NCBI GenBank assembly: GCA_016703785.1
Contig: JADJBM010000030.1
Coordinates: 318,472-382,471, forward strand
From: Betaproteobacteria bacterium
GTDB lineage: Bacteria > Pseudomonadota > Gammaproteobacteria > Burkholderiales > Rhodocyclaceae
Reading direction: 5' to 3'
DNA: 64,000 nucleotides
Part shown: positions 58,742 through 64,000 of the stretch, one piece after another
How positions within the stretch are numbered: position 1 is the stretch's first letter
Layout: every line of letters begins with the position of its first letter
The notes under the pieces: generated by a model
The model's input: only the letters and a program-made list of their open reading frames with translations
The model's database searches: none
Told to the model about the DNA's origin: nothing
Made by a program: the position numbers and the translations under genes

Positions 58742-59419
58742 TCACTCGCCCGCCGTTTCACCGTTCCGCGTTCGGATGGTTCCTTTTTCCATGTGCAAGC
58801 GATGCATATGAGGAAGCTTGATGATTTCACGATCATGGCAGGCAAGCACGACAGTATTGTTCGCGTCGCACAAGTCTCTGATTAACGACATGACTTGCTG
58901 ACGTGCCTCAGAATCCAAATTCGCTGTCGGTTCATCTAACAGGAATAGGCGAGGATTTAGTACTCGCGCACGCGCTAAAGCCACCCGCTGCTTCTCGCCT
59001 CCAGACAGCTTGTGTGGTGGCACATTAAGTAGTTCGCTCACACCAGCCCAACTAATGGCCTCCCGTATCAACGGTTCGCTAATAGACTTAGGCAAACCTC
59101 GGGCCTTTAAACCGTAGAGTATGTTGTCGACAATACTGCCCCGAAACAGATAGGGATGCTGGTGAACATAAATAAGCTCACGCCGTAACCATCCCGGATA
59201 GCCTTCAAGATCAACAGGCCTGCCATCGAACTCGCAGGCTTCAACAGCAGCGCTTTCCAGGCCTGCCAAGACCCGCAACAATGTTGTCTTTCCGGAACCG
59301 TTCTCGCCGGTAAGTACATAGCTTTCTCCGGCAGCAAGTTCCAGTCTAGAAACATCAAGAATGCAGCGCGTGCCAAACGACTTGCGAATCCCATCAACCG
59401 CAAGCATGGAATCGCTCAC
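58742..59419 (-). CDS. tupC: Tungstate ABC transporter ATP-binding protein
   Basis: 225 residues. Walker A GENGSGKT, Q-loop VHQHPYLF, signature LSGGEKQRVALARA, Walker B LFLLDEPT, H-loop ACHDRE. It lacks the C-terminal TOBE domain of ModC, fitting TupC. Overlaps the tupB stop as ATGA. Confidence 0.85.
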   Translation of the reverse strand: MSDSMLAVDGIRKSFGTRCILDVSRLELAAGESYVLTGENGSGKTTLLRVLAGLESAAVEACEFDGRPVDLEGYPGWLRRELIYVHQHPYLFRGSIVDNILYGLKARGLPKSISEPLIREAISWAGVSELLNVPPHKLSGGEKQRVALARARVLNPRLFLLDEPTANLDSEARQQVMSLIRDLCDANNTVVLACHDREIIKLPHMHRLHMEKGTIRTRNGETAGE

Positions 59420-60111
59420 TTCACCCCTCCTTCGCCCTGAGCAAATGCCAAGCCGAAATTGACGAAGAGCGCCACCACTAGGAGCACGAATCCAAGAGCA
59501 ATGCCCTGTGCGAACTCTCCCTTGCTCGTCTCAAGTGCGATCGCTGTGGGGATGTTGCGCGTCACGCCAGCAATGTTTCCTCCGACCATCAGGGAGCAAC
59601 CAATTTCCGAAACGATACGCCCAAAAGCATTGAAGACAGCCGCCATGACGCCAAAGCGAACCTCGAGAAGGGTTGTCCATGCCGACCTCAACCGTGAAGC
59701 TCCAAGGCTGAGTGCAGTTTCCCTGGCCCGTGGATCTGCACCTTGCACTGCAGAGAGTGTGAATGCCACCAACACCGGCAACGCAATCAGAACCTGTCCG
59801 ATGATCATTGCCTCCTGTGTGAATAGCAGCTTTAGCGAACCAAAGACTCCCTGGCGTGAGAGAAGAAGATAAAGTATCAGGCCTACGACAACGGTAGGTG
59901 ATGCGAGCAGGCCCTGTGTGATGACGATCAGAAGCCTGCGACCAGCAAACGATACAGTAGCCAGAAGATAACCAACGGCTATGGCCGGGGGAGCGGCAAT
60001 AAGCATTGCCAGAAGCGAAACCCTCAGCGAAATGGCAATGACCTGCCAAAGTTCGGCATCGCCAGATATGAGAAGCAAAAATGCCTCTTGAGTTGTTGCA
60101 AGCCAGTCCAT
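59416..60111 (-). CDS. tupB: Tungstate ABC transporter permease
   Basis: 231 residues, five to six helices. SLRVSLLAMLIAAPPAIAVG, the EAA loop ETALSLGASRLRSAWTT, and the TupB-specific stretch SEIGCSLMVGGNIAGVTRNI then TAIALETSKGEFAQG distinguish it from ModB. The binding-protein gene tupA, normally just upstream, is absent: the rRNA terminator begins about 55 bases upstream. Start lacks an obvious ribosome-binding site. Confidence 0.88.
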   Translation of the reverse strand: MDWLATTQEAFLLLISGDAELWQVIAISLRVSLLAMLIAAPPAIAVGYLLATVSFAGRRLLIVITQGLLASPTVVVGLILYLLLSRQGVFGSLKLLFTQEAMIIGQVLIALPVLVAFTLSAVQGADPRARETALSLGASRLRSAWTTLLEVRFGVMAAVFNAFGRIVSEIGCSLMVGGNIAGVTRNIPTAIALETSKGEFAQGIALGFVLLVVALFVNFGLAFAQGEGGVK

Positions 60112-60163
60112 ACCGAGTTAGCTCATTCGAATTTCAGGATGATACCTGAATGGTTTTAGCCAA

Positions 60164-60199
60164 TAAAAAGCCCGACCTCATGGAAGTCGGGCTTTTTGT
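60164..60199 (-). terminator. rRNA operon terminator
   Basis: AAAAAGCCCGAC-CTCATG-GAAGTCGGGCTTTTT: long stem with T tract on the minus strand just past 5S rRNA. Confidence 0.93.
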
Positions 60200-60206
60200 G
60201 TAACTA

Positions 60207-60320
60207 GTCTGACGATGACCTACTTTCTCACACGTAGTGTGCAATATCATCGGCGCGGAGTCGTTTCACGGTCCTGTTCGGGATGGGAAGGGGTGGGGCC
60301 GACTCGCTATGGTCGTCAGA
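60207..60320 (-). rRNA. rrf: 5S ribosomal RNA
   Basis: Minus strand TGACGACCATAGCGAGTCGG, CCCCACCCCTTCCCATCCCG, AACAGG and GTGAAACGACTCCGCGCCGA, closing with GTCATCGTCA. About 114 nt; ends set by the terminal helix. Confidence 0.95.
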
Positions 60321-60769
60321 CTTGACGGTTGTCCTGTCGTTTTGTGACGGCAGGACGTGTTTGGAAGAAGTAAGGGATTGGGATTGTTTCTTGTTTTGCG
60401 CGATTGCCTGGCTATGCACCTTGCTTAAGGTTATAGGATCAAGCCGCACGGGCAATTAGTACCGGTTAGCTTAACGCATTACTGCGCTTCCACACCCGGC
60501 CTATCAACGTGGTGGTCTTCCACGACCCTTCAGGGAGGTCAAGCCTCCGGGAGATCTCATCTTCAGGCAAGTTTCCCGCTTAGATGCTTTCAGCGGTTAT
60601 CTCTTCCGCACATAGCTACCCGGCGATGCGACTGGCGTCACAACGGGTAACCAGAGGTGCGTCCACTCCGGTCCTCTCGTACTAGGAGCAGCCCCGTCAA
60701 ATCTCCAACGCCCACTGCAGATAGGGGACCAAACTGTCTCACGACGTTTTAAACCCAGCTCACGTACCT

Positions 60770-60802
<33 letters not shown>

Positions 60803-60807
60803 GGCTA

Positions 60808-60847
<40 letters not shown>

Positions 60848-60894
60848 GACTCCGTCGATATGAACTCTTGGGAGTCATCAGCCTGTTATCCCCA

Positions 60895-60949
<55 letters not shown>

Positions 60950-61067
60950 TTGTCCTGCTTTCGCACCTGCTCGACATGTCCGTCTCGCAGTCAAGCTCGC
61001 TTTTGCCAATGCACTATCAGTACGATGTCCGACCGTACCTAGCGAACCTTCGAACTCCTCCGTTACC

Positions 61068-61099
<32 letters not shown>

Positions 61100-61358
61100 T
61101 GCCATGCACGGTCCCCGATCCAGATAATGGATCCAGGTTAGAACCTCAATGACACCAGGGTGGTATTTCAAGGACGGCTCCAGCGGGACTAGCATCCCGC
61201 CTTCAAAGCCTCCCACCTATCCTACACAAGTCTCATCAAAGTCCAATGCAAAGCTACAGTAAAGGTGCATGGGGTCTTTCCGTCTAGCAGCGGGTAGATT
61301 GCATCTTCACAAACACTTCAACTTCGCTGAGTCTCAGGAGGAGACAGTGTGGCCATCG

Positions 61359-61452
<94 letters not shown>

Positions 61453-61476
61453 CAAGAGCTTGCACCCCATCACTTA

Positions 61477-61511
<35 letters not shown>

Positions 61512-62143
61512 GTCCACTTTCGTGTTTGCAGAGTGCTGTGTTTTTATTAAACAGTCGCAGCCACCAATTCACTGCAACCCCATCGTGCTTCACGGGCAAG
61601 CCGCCACACACTACCGGGGCGCACCTTCTCCCCGAAGTTACGGTGCTAATTTGCCGAGTTCCTTCTCCTGAGTTCTCTCGAGCGCCTTAGAATCTTCATC
61701 CTGCCCACCTGTGTCGGTTTGCGGTACGGTCTTCATGCAACTGAAGCTTAGAGGCTTTTCCTGGAAGCGGGGTCTCAGTGGCTTGGGACTCGTGAGAGTC
61801 TTGCGTCATCACGCCTCGGCTAAGCCCAACGGATTTGCCTATCGGGCACGCCTACACGCTTGAACCAGGACGTCCAACACCCGGCCCACCTAACCTTCTC
61901 CGTCCCCCCATCGCATTGCATAAAGGTACAGGACTATTAACCTGTTTCCCATCGACTACGCCTTTCGGCCTCGCCTTAGGCCGACTCACCTGCGCCGATG
62001 AACGTTGCGCAGGAACCCTTGGGCTTTCGGCGAGCGGGTTTTTCACCCGCTTTATCGCTACTCATGTCAGCATTCGCACTTCCGATACCTCCAGCAGGGT
62101 TCACACCCCACCTTCAACGGCCTACGGAACGCTCTCCTACCAT

Positions 62144-62294
62144 CCGCACACTCCTTTTACTTCACTGTTCACTCTCATCACCCGCCTCGACTTTGCGTGG
62201 GGGCTTTGGTCTCATCGCCTTTTGCAGGCTTAACCTGCAAGCAGGTTAGCCTCACCCAAGCGAGCCATATCAATGAAGTAAAAGGAGCATGCGG
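62144..62294 (-). other. Intervening-sequence-like insert in 23S helix 45
   Basis: Arms at 62144-62164 and 62274-62294 pair over 21 bp (19 Watson-Crick, 2 G-U) and enclose about 109 nt. In E. coli this helix is only about 22 nt. The site is one of the two classical IVS positions in 23S rRNA, and long perfect stems of this kind are RNase III substrates. Confidence 0.8.
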
Positions 62295-62347
62295 ATCCGC
62301 GATTTCGTGACACAGTTTGAGCCCCGTTACATTTTCCGCGCAGGACC

Positions 62348-62384
<37 letters not shown>

Positions 62385-62901
62385 GGCTGCTTTTAAGCCA
62401 ACCTCCTGGCTGTCTAAGCCTTCCCACCTCGTTTCCCACTTAACTGTGTCTTCGGGACCTTAATCGGCGGTCTGGGTTGTTTCTCTCGACTCAGGACGTT
62501 AGCACTCCCAAGTCTGTCTCCCGTGCTCACACTTTCCGGTATTCGAGTTTGCTATGGCGCGGTAAGTCGCAATGACCCCACAACCATTACAGTGCTCTAC
62601 CCCAAGTGATACACGAGGCGCTACCTAAATAGCTTTCGGAGAGAACCAGCTATCTCCAGATTTGTTTGGCCTTTCACCCTACCCACAGCTCATCCCCTAC
62701 CTTTTCAACGGTAGTGGGTTCGGACCTCCAGCTGGTGTTACCCAACCTTCATCCTGGCCATGGGTAGATCATCTGGTTTCGGGTCTACGCCTGCGACTAT
62801 TCGCCCTGTTCGGACTCGCTTTCGCTACGCCTCCCCTATTCGGTTAAGCTCGCCACTGAATGTAAGTCGCTGACCCATTATACAAAAGTGCGGGCAGTCA
62901 C

Positions 62902-63153
62902 CCCCTGCTTCAAACACCCTCCGGGTGTCCTCGCAGGGCCGCCTAACGCTTCTCGCTCGCGCTCGAATCGTCAGTCACCCGCCTCCAAAATGAACAAGCT
63001 ATTGCTTATCCATTTCACTTTCTTAAACCTTTTGAGTCGCATCGCTGCGCGAGGTCCTCGAAAGAACTCGAAGGCTTCACCCCTTCTTTATTTTTTTGAG
63101 TCGCATCGCTGCGCGATGCTCCTCGAAAGAATCCGAAGGTCAATTAAGCTGGG
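62902..63153 (-). other. Intervening-sequence-like insert in 23S helix 25
   Basis: Between the conserved GTGGGAGC and GTGACTGC (minus strand), where E. coli has about 12 nt, there are about 252 nt. Ends pair (CCCCAGCTT with AAGCAGGGG, one A-A mismatch). Inside lie hairpins (GGACACCCGGAGGGTGTT) and two copies of a 44-45 nt repeat. More AT-rich than the flanks in its middle third. Confidence 0.8.
63031..63139 (-). repeat. Duplicated 44-bp unit inside the helix 25 insert
   Basis: Copies at 63031-63074 and 63095-63139 share TTTGAGTCGCATCGCTGCGC and CCTCGAAAGAA, ending CGAAGG, 64 bp apart. The second contains a perfect hairpin GCATCG-CTGCG-CGATGC. Confidence 0.88.
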
Positions 63154-63685
63154 GCTCCCACTGTTTGTATTCATGCGGTTTCAGGTTCTATTTCACTCCC
63201 CTTCCGGGGTTCTTTTCGCCTTTCCCTCACGGTACTGGTTCTATCGGTCGATCACGGTATTTAGCCTTGGAGGATGGTCCCCCATCTTCAGACAGGATTT
63301 CACGTGTCCCGCCCTACTTGCCATCGCACACTCAGTTCCACCACCAGGCTTTCGCCTACGGGGCTATCACCCACTCTGGCCGGCCTTTCCAGACCGCTCT
63401 GCTAGCGTAATGGCTAAATTGTGCAGGCTCTTCCGATTTCGCTCGCCACTACTTTCGGAATCTCGGTTGATTTCTGTTCCTCCGGCTACTTAGATGTTTG
63501 TTCACCGGGTTCGCTCTGCCCACCCAACGTATTCAGGTGGGAGGACCTCCTATGTCGGGTTTCTCATTCGACATCCACGGATCAAAGCTTGTTTTGCGAG
63601 CTCCCGTGGTTTTCGCACGCTGCAACGTCCTTCATCGCCTGTGATCGCCAAGGCATCCAACCACATGCACTTATTCTGCCTGACC

Positions 63686-64000
63686 CCTAGTACCTTAAGC
63701 TCTTCCGCCAAGGCAGACAGGTCAGGGACATTCAGAAGTTGGTGCCAGCCCCCATCCCGCGCGCTGGTCAGCCGCAGAATGAGAGTAGATATAATCACAA
63801 CTCCATGCCTGGGCTCTTTATGAGCCAACACTACACTTTACTTCTTCCAAATTTTTAAAGAACTCAACAGCCTCCGGCGAAAGTCTAGAACTCAGCAAAC
63901 CACAGCTTGTTGGTTTCTAAACTCTCTTGAGGGATCCCATTCGCTTCGCTCAGGGGACCTGACTTTCATCGTTTCAAACAACGAAACGATGAAAGGTCGT
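63686..64000 (-). other. Part of 16S-23S internal transcribed spacer
   Basis: About 315 bases upstream of 23S. Contains AGTTCTTTAAAAATTTGGAA (63883-63864, minus), typical of the spacer before 23S and resembling a boxA antitermination element, and a GGCTC-ATAAA-GAGCC hairpin (63816-63831). No tRNA is visible in this part; a spacer tRNA could lie beyond the edge. Confidence 0.75.

Noticed and set aside
62888..63493. Protein-like open frames within the 23S rRNA, including one spanning the helix 25 insert
   Set aside because: The flanks are clearly rRNA. I looked for a homing-endonuclease or small IVS protein (23S rRNA-associated four-helix type) in the insert and saw none; the insert is too short.
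63686..64000. tRNA-Ile or tRNA-Ala in the rRNA spacer
   Set aside because: No cloverleaf or T-arm GGTTCGAATCC-type sequence was found in the visible 315 bases; it may lie beyond the edge.

Overview
The window reads as a chromosome segment of a betaproteobacterium, most likely in or near the Rhodocyclales/Sterolibacteriaceae (a guess from gene order and protein character; no search was run). Supporting signs are the block ndk-rlmN-pilW-rodZ-ispG-hisS-bamB-der-hfq-hflX-hflKC-hisZ-purA, the sspAB-petABC order, a small 4.5S RNA beside dnaX, and dispersed palindromic repeats of a type common in this class. Nearly all genes lie on the minus strand, so the window is described here from its right end leftwards as transcription runs.

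Right end (60.2-64 kb): an rRNA operon on the minus strand. The 16S-23S spacer is partly inside the window, followed by 23S and 5S rRNA and a strong terminator. The 23S gene is about 3.25 kb because helix 25 and helix 45 each carry a large insert (about 250 and 150 nt) that resembles an intervening sequence. Directly behind the rRNA terminator lie tupB-tupC, a tungstate ABC importer without its binding-protein gene. A small frameshifted secreted-protein gene, accA and tilS follow. 

TRAP locus (50-55.8 kb): dctM-dctQ-dctP on the minus strand face a two-component pair, DctS-like kinase and FixJ-type regulator, on the plus strand. This looks like a self-contained dicarboxylate uptake and sensing unit.

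Housekeeping (28-49.9 kb): a TerC-family membrane protein, a universal stress protein, and then one long run of tightly coupled genes from ndk to purA. A divergent tRNA-Leu, rnr-rlmB and the rpsF-priB-rpsR-rplI ribosomal operon follow, ending against tRNA-Ser.

Tungsten enzyme locus (23.4-27.6 kb): aorA-aorB-aorC plus a MoaD-like sulfur carrier and a small unknown protein. This matches the NAD-linked, tungsten-containing aldehyde oxidoreductase of aromatic-degrading betaproteobacteria. Together with tupBC it suggests a tungsten-dependent aldehyde or aromatic metabolism. The 4.5S RNA gene, dnaX, ybaB, recR, the cytochrome bc1 operon (petABC) and sspAB come next.

Left end (1-16.3 kb): a type I secretion locus. 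It holds an HlyB-type ABC exporter, an HlyD-type adaptor (cut by the window edge) and a giant RTX protein of about 3,290 codons with an N-terminal lipase-like domain. Between exporter and cargo are lipoproteins, an orphan RTX-protein fragment, a beheaded lipase-like start and a REP-type (RAYT) transposase flanked by perfect 28-bp inverted repeats. The cargo gene has four reading-frame breaks in its last third whose net effect is zero. Both secretion genes carry in-frame palindromic repeats. The locus looks recently rearranged, though assembly or sequencing error cannot be excluded for the frame breaks.
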